Shown one piece after another: positions 1 through 8,488 of a stretch of DNA of 64,000 nt; position 1 is the stretch's first letter; every line of letters starts with the position of its first letter. Source of the stretch: Segetibacter koreensis DSM 18137 (GTDB lineage: Bacteria; Bacteroidota; Bacteroidia; Chitinophagales; Chitinophagaceae). Made by a program: the position numbers and the translations under genes. A model generated the notes under the pieces. It ran no database searches. It saw only the letters and a list, made by a program, of their open reading frames with translations, and was not told the origin of the DNA. The stretch spans positions 181,702-245,701 of the forward strand of contig NZ_KB893385.1 of the NCBI RefSeq assembly GCF_000374045.1, given 5' to 3'.

Positions 1-895
1 TAATTTCAGGTATCGGAGCAAGCAATTTTGAAGGGTCAAAATTTCCCTGGAGGGTAATGCGGTTACCTGTAAATTGTCTTGCCATTTGAGGTGAAATACA
101 CCAATCCAAACCTAATCCCGCGGCGCTGGTTTTACTTAAATCTTCTAAAGCATACCATGTTCCTTTTGGAAAAAGTATGACAGGTGCATCATCTTTTAAT
201 GCATCTGCAATCTGAACAAGATAAGGCTGAGCATACATTTTAAAGTCTGCCGGGCTTAAAGCTCCTGCCCAGCTGTCAAACACCTGCACCATATCTGCAC
301 CGGCCTTTACCTGTGCTTTTAAATAATTAATAGTTATATCGGTAATCTTTTGTAATAATTGATGTGCAAGTTGCGGCTGGGTATAAGCAAACTGTTTTGC
401 CTTATCCCATGTCTTACTTCCTTTGCCTTCCACCATATAGCATAAAATCGTCCATGGGGCTCCTGCGAATCCAATTAAAGGGACACGCCCATTCAATTCT
501 TTTTTAGTAAGTGATAAAGCATCGGTTACATATTTTAAACTTTCTTCAACACCCTCAGTTATTAAGCAATTGATATCCTCCTGTGTCTTCATCGTCTGTG
601 GTAATGAAGGACCTTTACCCTCTTCCATCAACACTTCTAAACCCATTGCCTGCGGAATGACCAATATGTCTGAAAAAATGATTGCAGCATCCACACCAAC
701 CTGGTCAACAGGTTGCAGTGTTATCTCTGTAGCAAGTTCAGGTGTTTGAACCCTGGTAAAGAAATCGTATTTGGCTTTTAACTTAAGATAATCTGGTAGG
801 TAACGACCTGCCTGCCTCATCATCCAAACCGGTACCCGTTCAGTTTTTTCTCCACGAAGTGCTCTTAATACCAGGTCATTTTTAAGTTCAGTCAT
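1..895 (-). CDS. hemE: Uroporphyrinogen decarboxylase, 3' end outside window
   Basis: Decarboxylates uroporphyrinogen III to coproporphyrinogen III in the cytoplasm. About 298 codons are visible, from an ATG at 893-895 beginning MTELKNDLVLRALRGEKTERVPVWMMRQAG in effect; the RQAGRYLP block near residue 27 is the family's substrate-binding signature, and the DSWAG and FGNFDP-like (LQGNFDP) segments further on also fit. The gene leaves the window at its C-terminal end, so about 40-45 residues of the usual 340 are missing from view. It overlaps the end of hemD by 8 bases, which implies translational coupling in a hemA-hemC-hemD-hemE operon. Identity is secure from sequence motifs and context. Confidence 0.95.
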   Translation of the reverse strand, partial: MTELKNDLVLRALRGEKTERVPVWMMRQAGRYLPDYLKLKAKYDFFTRVQTPELATEITLQPVDQVGVDAAIIFSDILVIPQAMGLEVLMEEGKGPSLPQTMKTQEDINCLITEGVEESLKYVTDALSLTKKELNGRVPLIGFAGAPWTILCYMVEGKGSKTWDKAKQFAYTQPQLAHQLLQKITDITINYLKAQVKAGADMVQVFDSWAGALSPADFKMYAQPYLVQIADALKDDAPVILFPKGTWYALEDLSKTSAAGLGLDWCISPQMARQFTGNRITLQGNFDPSKLLAPIPEI

Positions 896-1616
896 TGGGT
901 TTATTTGTTTTATCAAAATAGCTTATTGCTATATCTACTAATTTTTCTTTTGAAGGAAAATCTGAAATAATAATTTTGTTATCAGAATTATTTCTAATAG
1001 CCTCAGCTGTGGTATTTCCTATAGAAAACAAAACAGTATCCGAAGGAATACTGTTCACTGAAAAGAAACTTTTAACGGCACTTGGACTAAAAAAAAGTAT
1101 CCCATTATATTCTTTGTCAATTTTTACAGGTATTTCATTCGTTTCATATACCACAATTTCCTTTAGTAAAATGTTTCTTTTCCGCAAATATTCAGGTAAT
1201 TCATCACGACGCTGGTTGCCGCAAAAGAAAACAACTTCTTTTACATTATTGCTGATAACAGCTTCCGCTAACTCTATTGCATTTCTTCCATTTCCGGCAA
1301 TGGCTGCTAAATTAAAATAGCTCCTTATTAAAGACTCCGTAGCACCTCCAATGCAGTAGATGTTCCATTGGGGTTGCAATGCGTTACTCTTTTGTAAACT
1401 TTCAATTACTGCTTCAGCTGCATTCATACTTGTAAAAATTGCAGTAATTGTTTTGGATGCTAATTCATTAATTTCTTCTGAAATATTTCTATCTATTATA
1501 TTTCCTGTTTTTATAAACGAAATGCTCTCAATTACAACATGTTTTGTAAGTGCTTCATTTACCAGGGTTTCATCAAGTGGTCGTGTACTTAAAAGAGTAG
1601 TAATGTTATCTTTCAT
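888..1616 (-). CDS. hemD: Uroporphyrinogen-III synthase
   Basis: Closes and inverts ring D of hydroxymethylbilane to give uroporphyrinogen III. The protein has 242 residues, normal for this poorly conserved family. Recognisable features are two alternating alpha/beta halves, the central segment VVFFCGNQRRDELPEYL, and a later FFSPSAVKSFF stretch that matches the conserved 'TSPSAV' region. Assignment leans on position: its start overlaps the end of hemC by 11 bases and its end overlaps hemE. No unusual features. The 114- and 98-residue readings on the opposite strand are antisense shadows. Confidence 0.9.
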   Translation of the reverse strand: MKDNITTLLSTRPLDETLVNEALTKHVVIESISFIKTGNIIDRNISEEINELASKTITAIFTSMNAAEAVIESLQKSNALQPQWNIYCIGGATESLIRSYFNLAAIAGNGRNAIELAEAVISNNVKEVVFFCGNQRRDELPEYLRKRNILLKEIVVYETNEIPVKIDKEYNGILFFSPSAVKSFFSVNSIPSDTVLFSIGNTTAEAIRNNSDNKIIISDFPSKEKLVDIAISYFDKTNKPND

Positions 1617-2559
1617 GATGAATGCTATCAGCTATTACCTGTCCTCCATTGGCTAAAACTTCAAGTGCTGCTATTTCGCCTAAGTTTGCCGCATCTTTTA
1701 TGTTAACGGCTTTTTCTACATCTGCTCTTTCACTTCCGTCTACAGCAAAAATATTTCCTTTAAAATAAAGCATTTCATTGTCAATTTCGGCCAACGCACT
1801 TATAGGTGTTGAGCATCCGCCAAGCAATTTTCTTAGGAAATCCTTTTCAATTTTTGTGCACAATGCAGTGTTAGCATCGTTAAAAGGTGTACATGCTTCA
1901 AGGGAAAAAACATCTTCACCACGACATACTACTACGATTGCGCCTTGTGCCGGAGCAGGTATCATCCAATCAAGCTCTATTGATTTTTCAGGACGTAAAT
2001 CAATTCTTTCAAGACCTGCGGCTGCGAATATCGCCCCATCCCACTCGCTTTCTGCTACTTTTCGTAACCGCGTATTTACATTCCCTCGTAAATTTTCGAC
2101 AGTATGATTGGGATAGCGGTTAAGCCATTGAGCTTTTCTGCGAATGCTGCTGGTTGCAATGGAACCTGTAACTTGTAAAGGAGAATTAAGAAAGTTACTA
2201 TTTAATTGCCATTTTTCAATAAACGCTTCATCTTTATAAACGAAAAGATCTTTATAAGATGCTCTTTTTAAAACCGCTGATTGTACAATTCCTTTTGGCA
2301 ACTGTGTAGGCACATCTTTCATGCTGTGTACAGCAAGGTCAATGCGATTGTTTAACAAAGCAATGTCAAGACTGCGGGTAAAAATTCCCTGAACGCCAAT
2401 TTCGTAAAGGGGAGTTTTAAGGTCTATGTCTCCTTCGCTTTTTATGCATACCAATTCTGATGAGTATCCTTGCTGGGAAAGTAATTCTTTTACACGATTT
2501 GCCTGCCATACTGCAAGTTGGCTTTCCCGGGTTCCAATTCTTAAAACCTTGCTATCCAT
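1606..2559 (-). CDS. hemC: Hydroxymethylbilane synthase (porphobilinogen deaminase)
   Basis: Polymerises four porphobilinogens into hydroxymethylbilane. The 317-residue protein is full length for the family. It begins with IGTRESQLAVWQA, contains HSMKDVP and NLRGNVNTRL (substrate and cofactor contacts), and carries KLLGGCSTPISA with the cysteine near residue 249 that anchors the dipyrromethane cofactor. It starts 2 bases after the hemA stop codon and overlaps hemD, so it sits inside a tightly packed operon read from the hemA promoter. Confidence 0.96.
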   Translation of the reverse strand: MDSKVLRIGTRESQLAVWQANRVKELLSQQGYSSELVCIKSEGDIDLKTPLYEIGVQGIFTRSLDIALLNNRIDLAVHSMKDVPTQLPKGIVQSAVLKRASYKDLFVYKDEAFIEKWQLNSNFLNSPLQVTGSIATSSIRRKAQWLNRYPNHTVENLRGNVNTRLRKVAESEWDGAIFAAAGLERIDLRPEKSIELDWMIPAPAQGAIVVVCRGEDVFSLEACTPFNDANTALCTKIEKDFLRKLLGGCSTPISALAEIDNEMLYFKGNIFAVDGSERADVEKAVNIKDAANLGEIAALEVLANGGQVIADSIHHER

Positions 2560-2561
2560 GT

Positions 2562-3812
2562 CTAATTTCTATGTGTAGTTATAAAATCGTTGATGGCTTC
2601 AATGTATGAGCACCCGGGCTGGTGCTTGCTACGCATTTTAACAGCCATGTTTTTTATAACTTTTTGTATAGCACTTACGTTAATAGGCGAAACAGAGGTT
2701 GTATCAGATGTATAAGTAGTGTAGGAAGATAAATATAATTCGCAACTGTGCATATCATGCAGCTTTTGCTTTACCGCTTTTATAAAAGGAACATTTTTCC
2801 GCATGTCATTCCACTCTAAAAATTCGGCAATATGTTCAGAAATGATTGCTTTGGCTTTAGGCACTTCTGCCATGCGTTTTTGCAATGTTTCATCTTTTAA
2901 TTTTGACAGTTGGTCAACATTCACCAAAGTTACATTCGGCAGTTCCTGCGCTTCCTTTTCCACATTATATGGAATGGATAAGTCTATAATAAGTTTGTCG
3001 CCAAAATTTTCTAGATAAGATTTAAGAATAGTAGGTTCATTGCTATTGGTAGCTACCAATATAATGTCAGAAGATTGTATATAAGCAGGCAGTTCATTTA
3101 TAGTAGCATGTTTAAGACCTAGTTCTGTCGCAAGCTCCTTTGCTTTTTCTTCTGACCTGTTTATTAAAGTTATTTTTTTTGTATGTAAATAGTCAACCAG
3201 GTTTTTACATGTGTTGCGCCCAATCTTTCCTATGCCCAGGAGTAAAATATTTTTATTGGCAATCTTGCTTACATTCTTTTTAATATACTGTACTGCTGCA
3301 AACGAAACCGAAACTGTTCCACCGCTTAGTGCCGTCTGGTTTTTTACAACTTTAGTAGACTGTATCGCACTGTTTACAAGCCTTTCGGTAAAAGCACTTA
3401 CAAAGCCTCGTTCTTTTGAAAATTTTACGGCACATTTTATTTGTCCTATTATTTCATAGTCACCCAAAATCTGCGACTCTAAACCTGCGCCCACTTCAAA
3501 CAAATGCTGAACAGCCTCCACTCCCTGTTTTACGTAACACAACTCTTTAAACGTTTCTTTAGTACCAGTGGTCTGCGAACAGAGGATGTTTATAAGTTGA
3601 GAAGCGCTGTCTGCAAATCCATAAATTTCTGTTCTATTGCAGGTAGAAAGAATGAAAAGTTCAGAAAGACCAAAAGAAGGAGCTGTTTCTAAAATACTTG
3701 CATATTGTTCACTATCAATAGCAAATTGCCCTCTTACCGCAGCTTCTGTTTTTTTATAATTTATTCCGGCTATAAAAAATTTCGATATATTGTTCTGTTG
3801 ATTCGCTACCAT
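2562..3812 (-). CDS. hemA: Glutamyl-tRNA reductase
   Basis: Reduces glutamyl-tRNA to glutamate-1-semialdehyde, the committed step of C5-pathway heme synthesis. The STCNRTE motif places the catalytic cysteine at residue 58 from the chosen start. An NADPH-binding glycine motif (LLGIGKIGRNTCKNL) and a C-terminal dimerisation helix region follow. An upstream in-frame ATG at 3854 exists, but a perfect TAnnTTTG promoter box on the minus strand (3837-3844) lies downstream of it, so 3812 (MVANQQNN) is preferred, giving 416 residues. First gene of the hemACDE operon, divergent from hemH. Confidence 0.93.
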   Translation of the reverse strand: MVANQQNNISKFFIAGINYKKTEAAVRGQFAIDSEQYASILETAPSFGLSELFILSTCNRTEIYGFADSASQLINILCSQTTGTKETFKELCYVKQGVEAVQHLFEVGAGLESQILGDYEIIGQIKCAVKFSKERGFVSAFTERLVNSAIQSTKVVKNQTALSGGTVSVSFAAVQYIKKNVSKIANKNILLLGIGKIGRNTCKNLVDYLHTKKITLINRSEEKAKELATELGLKHATINELPAYIQSSDIILVATNSNEPTILKSYLENFGDKLIIDLSIPYNVEKEAQELPNVTLVNVDQLSKLKDETLQKRMAEVPKAKAIISEHIAEFLEWNDMRKNVPFIKAVKQKLHDMHSCELYLSSYTTYTSDTTSVSPINVSAIQKVIKNMAVKMRSKHQPGCSYIEAINDFITTHRN

Positions 3813-3836
3813 TAGAGTTCTTAAATTTCGATAGGG

Positions 3837-3844
3837 CAAAGGTA
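3837..3844 (-). promoter_or_regulatory. hemA -7 promoter box
   Basis: Minus-strand TACCTTTG is an exact match to the Bacteroidota -7 consensus TAnnTTTG. The expected transcription start is near 3830, leaving a leader of only about 18 nt before the ATG at 3812. I see no well-spaced -33 TTG element. Confidence 0.5.
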
Positions 3845-3954
3845 ATTGCAGCAAAAAGAGTGACCGAATTGTTCTGTCATGTATTCGTCATAATAAAACA
3901 TGATTTTTATCAGTTATCAATTATTTTTATATTTCTAATTATTTATAGAGCTAC

Positions 3955-4000
3955 TTGCAAAACAACAATAATGAGTTACGTCATTATTGTTGTTTTGCAA
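3955..4000. repeat. 20-bp perfect inverted repeat in hemA/hemH spacer
   Basis: The 20 bases 3955-3974 are the exact reverse complement of 3981-4000, separated by a 6-nt loop (gttacg). The arm starts ttgcaaaaca and ends aataatga. It lies about 110 bp upstream of the hemA promoter box and 80 bp before the next plus-strand promoter. It has no adjacent long T run, so it is not a standard terminator. It could be a bidirectional transcription barrier, an operator cluster or a relic of a small mobile repeat. Confidence 0.7.
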
Positions 4001-4059
4001 TAATCCTGTTGCAAATGTTTTTAAAACATTGCCTTTTTAAAAAAAATTAAAAAAAAGTG

Positions 4060-4077
4060 AACTAACGTTTGTTAGTT
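4060..4077. promoter_or_regulatory. TetR-like palindromic operator
   Basis: AACTAAC-gttt-GTTAGTT is a perfect 7-bp inverted repeat with a 4-nt centre. It ends 5 bases before a TAATTTTG promoter box, so a bound repressor would cover the -10 to -35 interval. The arm and spacing resemble operators of TetR-family repressors; no such regulator gene is in the window. Function is inferred from symmetry and position. Confidence 0.5.
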
Positions 4078-4082
4078 TAAAA

Positions 4083-4090
4083 TAATTTTG
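4083..4090 (+). promoter_or_regulatory. -7 promoter box of candidate small RNA
   Basis: TAATTTTG matches TAnnTTTG exactly. It is followed about 180 bp later by a strong terminator and by no convincing reading frame, so it may drive a non-coding transcript starting near 4097. Confidence 0.45.
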
Positions 4091-4096
4091 CTTTCT

Positions 4097-4304
4097 TTGA
4101 GCTGCCTTACAACAAAACGCCTCTAACGAATGATTGCTATATAGATTGTTTTTGCTGTATGATATTTTCTACGATTGTTTTTGCTTGTTGAAGTTGCTTT
4201 TTGTCATATTGAAATTGCCCTTTCTACGATTGCATATGAAAATTAAAGGGCATCAAGACCAAAATTTCCGCATGGTAGTTATTGCTACCATGCTTTTTTA
4301 TTTT
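4097..4304 (+). ncRNA. Candidate small RNA or hemH leader
   Basis: Bounded by a promoter box (4083-4090) and an intrinsic terminator (4270-4300). Inside it, gattgtttttgct occurs twice (about 4144 and 4173) and tctacgattg twice (about 4168 and 4223), and an 8-bp stem pairs tgcccttt (from about 4216) with aaagggca (to about 4252). The only reading frame in the region, 60 codons from 4134, has low complexity and no recognisable protein. A length near 200 nt fits a small RNA such as a 6S-type RNA, but I cannot show the 6S fold. Because hemH has its own promoter box at 4463, a leader/attenuator role is less likely. Confidence 0.35.
4270..4300 (+). terminator. Intrinsic terminator
   Basis: Stem gcatggtag / ctaccatgc (4270-4278 with 4285-4293), 6-nt loop, followed directly by TTTTTTATTTT. 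Reads on the plus strand and ends the candidate small RNA 190 bp before hemH. Confidence 0.75.
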
Positions 4305-4462
4305 ACAACTTATTGATGGAATAAGCTGCCTAAAAAATAGGGACGCTTTTACAATCGTATTATCTTCGTTGCCACAACTGCTGTTCATTTCTATTATAAA
4401 TATCTTTTCTTCTAATAATTCTTTATAATCTCTTTTTGAACTTTTCTTTCATTTTCGCCGTT

Positions 4463-4470
4463 TACATTTG
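4463..4470 (+). promoter_or_regulatory. hemH -7 promoter box
   Basis: TACATTTG matches TAnnTTTG exactly. The inferred start site near 4476 leaves a leader of about 14 nt before the ATG at 4490, supporting that start rather than the upstream in-frame codon at 4436. Confidence 0.55.
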
Positions 4471-4489
4471 CAACTATATAATAAAAGTT

Positions 4490-5545
4490 ATGGCAAAAAG
4501 AGGAATTGTATTATTGAATCTAGGCTCACCGGATTCTACAGAGGTGAAAGATGTAAAAAAATACCTGATGCAATTTTTGATGGATGAAAGAGTTATTGAT
4601 TATCCGTATATTTTAAGATTGCTACTTGTTGGTGGAATCATTGCTCCATTTCGTGCTCCCAAATCTGCAGAAGCATATAAATCAGTTTGGACCAAAGAAG
4701 GCTCACCACTTATTGTACTAACACATCATCTGCAGCAAGCTCTTCAGGCAAGGGTCGAAGAACCAGTAGAAATGGCAATGAGATATGGAAACCCAACAAT
4801 GGAATCTGCATTTGATAAGTTAATAGAAAGAGAACCGGGTCTTGAAGAAGTAATAGCGATTCCTTTATATCCGCATTATGCAATGTCTTCATACGAGACA
4901 GCAGTTGAGCATGCAAAGGCAGTGCATAAAAAGAAAAAGTACACTTTTTCTTTGTCGTTCGTAAAACCATTTTACAACGAACCCCATTACATACACGCAC
5001 TTACTGAAAGCATAAAACCTTATTTACAGCAGGAGTATGACCAGGTATTGTTTAGCTACCATGGCTTGCCGCAGCGCCACATGAAAAAGGCGGACCCAAC
5101 AAAGAGTCATTGTTTAAAAGTGGAAAATTGCTGCGAAGTGGCATCACCGGCGCACGCAACATGTTACCGACATCAATGCTGGACGACAACACAATTATTA
5201 GCAGCCAACCTAAACATACCGGCAAATAAAGTTGGTTTTTCTTTTCAATCAAGATTAGGACAGGAAGAATGGTTGAAACCATATACTGCGTTGCGTCTGC
5301 AGGAGTTACCAAAAGAAGGAGTAAAAAAGCTGGTTATACTTTGCCCGGCCTTTGTAAGCGACTGCCTTGAAACTTTAGAAGAGATCGCAATGGCGGGTAA
5401 AGAGAGCTTCCTTCATTCCGGCGGCGAAAGTTTTACTGTAATCCCTTGTTTAAATGTACATCCGCTTTGGGTACAATCACTGGCAACATGGATAAAAGAT
5501 TTTGCTGAAGGCAGAAAAGAAATGATATTGAAAGAAGTGTTGTAA
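4490..5545 (+). CDS. hemH: Ferrochelatase
   Basis: Inserts Fe2+ into protoporphyrin IX, the last step of heme synthesis, at the inner membrane surface. The 351-residue product starts MAKRGIVLLNLGSPDS, the canonical N-terminus, and carries the LFSYHGLPQRH motif with the metal-site histidine, the SFQSRLGQEEWLKPY block and the late CPAFVSDCLETLEEI block with its conserved acidic residues. Divergent from hemACDE; hemJ lies two genes downstream, so three of the last pathway steps are clustered here. The ATG at 4490 is chosen because the -7 box lies only 20 bases upstream and the protein begins there by homology. Confidence 0.96.
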   Translation: MAKRGIVLLNLGSPDSTEVKDVKKYLMQFLMDERVIDYPYILRLLLVGGIIAPFRAPKSAEAYKSVWTKEGSPLIVLTHHLQQALQARVEEPVEMAMRYGNPTMESAFDKLIEREPGLEEVIAIPLYPHYAMSSYETAVEHAKAVHKKKKYTFSLSFVKPFYNEPHYIHALTESIKPYLQQEYDQVLFSYHGLPQRHMKKADPTKSHCLKVENCCEVASPAHATCYRHQCWTTTQLLAANLNIPANKVGFSFQSRLGQEEWLKPYTALRLQELPKEGVKKLVILCPAFVSDCLETLEEIAMAGKESFLHSGGESFTVIPCLNVHPLWVQSLATWIKDFAEGRKEMILKEVL

Positions 5546-5623
5546 AATGTTCATTTCAGTTGTCAATGTTTTATAATTTTATCTGAAGATCCGACTTTTA
5601 GCACCCATGAAACTACAACTGCC

Positions 5624-6355
5624 ATGAAAATTGTAACAGCTTCTCTTATATTCGGTTTAGCTTTTATTATTGCAGTTTGGATTGCCTCTACTGCAGTGAA
5701 ATACCGTTCAAAGTCTTCGGAGACAATTGTTGTAACAGGCCTTGCAGAAAAAGATTTTGTGAGTGACCTTATCGTTTGGAACGGCTCTTACTCCCGCAAA
5801 TCACTCGATTTGAAAACTGCTTACGCAGCTTTAAAACAAGATGAAAATGCAATAAGGAAATATTTGACTGGAAAAGGAATTTCTGATAAAGAAATGGTTT
5901 TTTCTTCTGTAGAAATAAATAAAGAATTTAATCCTAAAATAGTTGCAAACGGGCGGCATCTTGGGCAGGAGTTTACAGGTTATAATTTAATTCAGGTAGT
6001 AAAAGTTGAATCAGGCAATGTAGATAAAATTGAAAAAATTTCAAGAGAAGTTACGGAATTGATTGAAAGTGGTATAGAATTTAACTCATCACCGCCGGCT
6101 TATTACTACTCAAAACTGTCAGATGTAAAAATAGATTTACTAGGTAAAGCTAGCAGCGATGCCAGAGCGCGTGCCGAAACAATTGCTAAGAATGCGGGAA
6201 GCAAACTCGCAAGTTTAAGAAAGGCCAATATGGGTGTCTTCCAGATAACTGGCAAGAATAGTAACGAGAATTATAGTTATGGAGGGGCTTTCAACACTTC
6301 CCAGAAAAATAAAACCGGTTCTATTACCATCAAAATGGAATTTGCAACAGAGTAA
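5624..6355 (+). CDS. SIMPL (DUF541) domain protein
   Basis: A 243-residue protein with one N-terminal hydrophobic segment (about residues 5-24) acting as signal or anchor, followed by a SIMPL domain: VTGLAEKDFVSDLIVW, a central KVESGNVDKIEKISRE stretch, and the terminal beta hairpin ending SITIKMEFATE. Members of this family are periplasmic or outer-membrane associated and their biochemical role is not settled. It sits between hemH and hemJ on the same strand with gaps of 78 and 37 bases, so co-transcription is plausible, but a heme link is only positional. Confidence 0.75.
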   Translation: MKIVTASLIFGLAFIIAVWIASTAVKYRSKSSETIVVTGLAEKDFVSDLIVWNGSYSRKSLDLKTAYAALKQDENAIRKYLTGKGISDKEMVFSSVEINKEFNPKIVANGRHLGQEFTGYNLIQVVKVESGNVDKIEKISREVTELIESGIEFNSSPPAYYYSKLSDVKIDLLGKASSDARARAETIAKNAGSKLASLRKANMGVFQITGKNSNENYSYGGAFNTSQKNKTGSITIKMEFATE

Positions 6356-6392
6356 ACATTCCACTTTTTTTAAAACACCTTATTTGATTTAG

Positions 6393-6944
6393 ATGTATTT
6401 ATATATAAAAGCGCTCCATATCATTTTTGTTGTAACCTGGTTTAGCGGTATGTTTTACATGCCGCGACTTTTTATATATAACACTGAGGCAAAAGAAAAG
6501 CCAGAGGCTATTCGCAAGGTATTGCACGACCAATTTAGTATAATGATGAAAAGGTTGTGGTATGGTATCACCTGGCCGTCTGCAATTCTTACTTTAGTTT
6601 TTGGCTTTATAGTTATGTTTAAAGGTAGTTGGAACAAAGTTTTATTAGAGCCCGAGGGAAGATGGCTATTGGTGAAATTGTGTTTTGTAGCGGGATTATA
6701 TATATATCATTTCACGCTTCACAAAATTTTTAAACAGGAGGTTGAGGGAAATTTTAAATACACTTCTCAACAACTTAGAATATGGAATGAAGTAGCGACA
6801 GTTTTCTTAATCTCTATAGTACTGTTAGCTGTTGTAAAACAAAGTTTGAGTTTTGTATGGGGATTAATTGGCCTAATTGTGTTTATTGTTTTATTAATGA
6901 GCGCCATCAGGGTTTACAAACTCATCAGGATGAAAAATAAATAA
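6393..6944 (+). CDS. hemJ: Protoporphyrinogen IX oxidase, HemJ (CopD-like)
   Basis: Oxidises protoporphyrinogen IX to protoporphyrin IX in the inner membrane, the step before hemH. The 183-residue protein has four or five membrane segments and begins with the family signature ALHIIFVVTWFSGMFYMPRLF, including the conserved histidine at residue 9. The motif RLWYGITWPS and the charged WLLVKLCFVAGLYIYHF segment also fit HemJ. Location near hemH strengthens the call over a generic CopD copper protein. Confidence 0.88.
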   Translation: MYLYIKALHIIFVVTWFSGMFYMPRLFIYNTEAKEKPEAIRKVLHDQFSIMMKRLWYGITWPSAILTLVFGFIVMFKGSWNKVLLEPEGRWLLVKLCFVAGLYIYHFTLHKIFKQEVEGNFKYTSQQLRIWNEVATVFLISIVLLAVVKQSLSFVWGLIGLIVFIVLLMSAIRVYKLIRMKNK

Positions 6945-7300
6945 AAGCAACTTCAACTATTATTATCGGCACCACCTTCAAATAAATAAGTCGACTCATA
7001 TTATTGATCAGAAGCTACTAATAACATAAACCATACTTTTTATTTAAAATAAGTATGTTTATTATGTGTGGCTATTCAGTTCCTATTTGAGTATCAGATG
7101 GCTTACACTAATGATTACCTTTTGCTAATAACTATTAATAAGCTTATAATCTTTTATTACTTCCTTACCCGTCTTTCTCAATTCTAACGCAGTTAGTATA
7201 AAAATGAACGGACAGGATTTTTCGTAAGAAGAATACAAGCTAACTTATTTGATTATAACAAAGTCTTCTTACTAATCTTTGTTTAATTAAGTCTTGATTT
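6945..7300. other. Intergenic spacer between convergent genes
   Basis: No gene seen. An AT-rich hairpin lies at about 7026-7062: catactt (7032-7038) pairs with aagtatg (7051-7057), extended outward by ataaa/tttat with one bulge. It may act as a bidirectional terminator for hemJ and the convergent SMP-30 gene, but lacks a G+C core. Nothing else stands out. Confidence 0.35.
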
Positions 7301-8290
7301 TTAAAAACCAATTCCCTTTGTTTTGGTTTTTATACGGCAGAGTAAACTGCTTGCGGTTATATATAAAGTGGAGCCATCATCTCCCCATGCACAATTTGCC
7401 GCACGTTCAGGAGTTGCTATTTTTCCCAATAATTTACCTTGGGGAGAAATTACCAGCACTCCACCAGGCCCTGTTGCAAAGAGATTACCATGTACATCTG
7501 TTTTCAATCCGTCCGGCAAGTCTTGCGGCCGTTCTTTTAGCATCTCACTTGCATCAAAAAATACTTTTCCCTGCCCCAAGGTTCCATCTTGCTTTACAGG
7601 AAATGACATGATAACAGGTTTTTTCGCGAGAGACTGAGCCACATACAGAACTTTTTCATCTGGTGAAAAAGCGAGGCCATTTGGTGTCATATTGTCAACA
7701 AGAAGTGTAACTACTCCATTTTTAGAAATTCGATATATACCCAGCACTTTAGCTGATGCAGCAGAATCTTTAGGCAGCCCATAAGCAGGATCGGTAAAAT
7801 AATAATCTCCATTTGATTTTTGTATAATATCATTTGGGCTATTAAAAGCTTTACCACGATAATTATCCGCTAATGTTCTTTTTCCACCGCCAGCTAATGG
7901 CATTGTTGATACTCTTCTGTCTCCATGCTCGCATGCAACCAAATATCCCTGTTTGTTTATAGTGAGCCCGTTGCTTCCCGGTTCGTCACTATAAGTCATT
8001 CTGCCTGTATAACCTGATGGCTTCAAGAATTCTGAAAGGCCTTCACCTTCTTTCCATTTAAAAATGGTGTTTCTTTTTACGTCGGAGAAAATAAGGTAAT
8101 TGCTATCTTTTACCCATACAGGTCCTTCAGCCCACACAAAACTGTCTGCAAGAATTTCTATTTTAGCATTTTTATCAATCAGAAGATCAAAATCCGGAGT
8201 GAGACTTGTGACTTGCTGAATTGCTGTTTGTTGCGCCCCACAGTGGTACACGGCAGATAGTATTATCAGGATAGAATATACCTTTTTCAT
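7301..8290 (-). CDS. Secreted SMP-30/gluconolactonase-like hydrolase
   Basis: A 329-residue six-bladed beta-propeller of the SMP-30/gluconolactonase/LRE family, expected to hydrolyse lactones with a divalent metal. Visible motifs: EGPVWV (metal-ligand glutamate), GSNGLTINKQGYLVACEHGDRRV in parts, NSPNDIIQKSNGDYYFTDPAYGL (metal-binding Asn), and PDGLKTDVHGNLFATG (catalytic Asp region). The N-terminus from MKKVYSILII is a signal peptide ending near CGAQQ, so the enzyme is probably periplasmic. An in-frame ATG 11 codons upstream would only lengthen the signal; the internal Met is preferred. Transcribed alone. Confidence 0.85.
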   Translation of the reverse strand: MKKVYSILIILSAVYHCGAQQTAIQQVTSLTPDFDLLIDKNAKIEILADSFVWAEGPVWVKDSNYLIFSDVKRNTIFKWKEGEGLSEFLKPSGYTGRMTYSDEPGSNGLTINKQGYLVACEHGDRRVSTMPLAGGGKRTLADNYRGKAFNSPNDIIQKSNGDYYFTDPAYGLPKDSAASAKVLGIYRISKNGVVTLLVDNMTPNGLAFSPDEKVLYVAQSLAKKPVIMSFPVKQDGTLGQGKVFFDASEMLKERPQDLPDGLKTDVHGNLFATGPGGVLVISPQGKLLGKIATPERAANCAWGDDGSTLYITASSLLCRIKTKTKGIGF

Positions 8291-8488
8291 AAATCTTCTT
8301 TCATTAAAGATATATGTTTTCAAATGTTTGTATAGTTCTTAACCAGCAACAATTTCAATAAGTGGATTTCTGGGAAAAATCTACTTTCTTGTGGCCATTG
8401 TTTTTCATTCTCAAAAAACAAAAAACTATTATTTTAGGGTTAATAATTTAAATACCGATATTTAGATTATAAAATTAAAAATCCCTTT

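Noticed and set aside
976..1320. Plus-strand frames opposite hemD and hemC
   Set aside because: Antisense shadows of well-identified genes without own motifs.
4134..4316. 60-codon open frame between hemA and hemH
   Set aside because: Low-complexity Phe/Leu/Tyr-rich translation that runs through a terminator hairpin; better explained as non-coding RNA.
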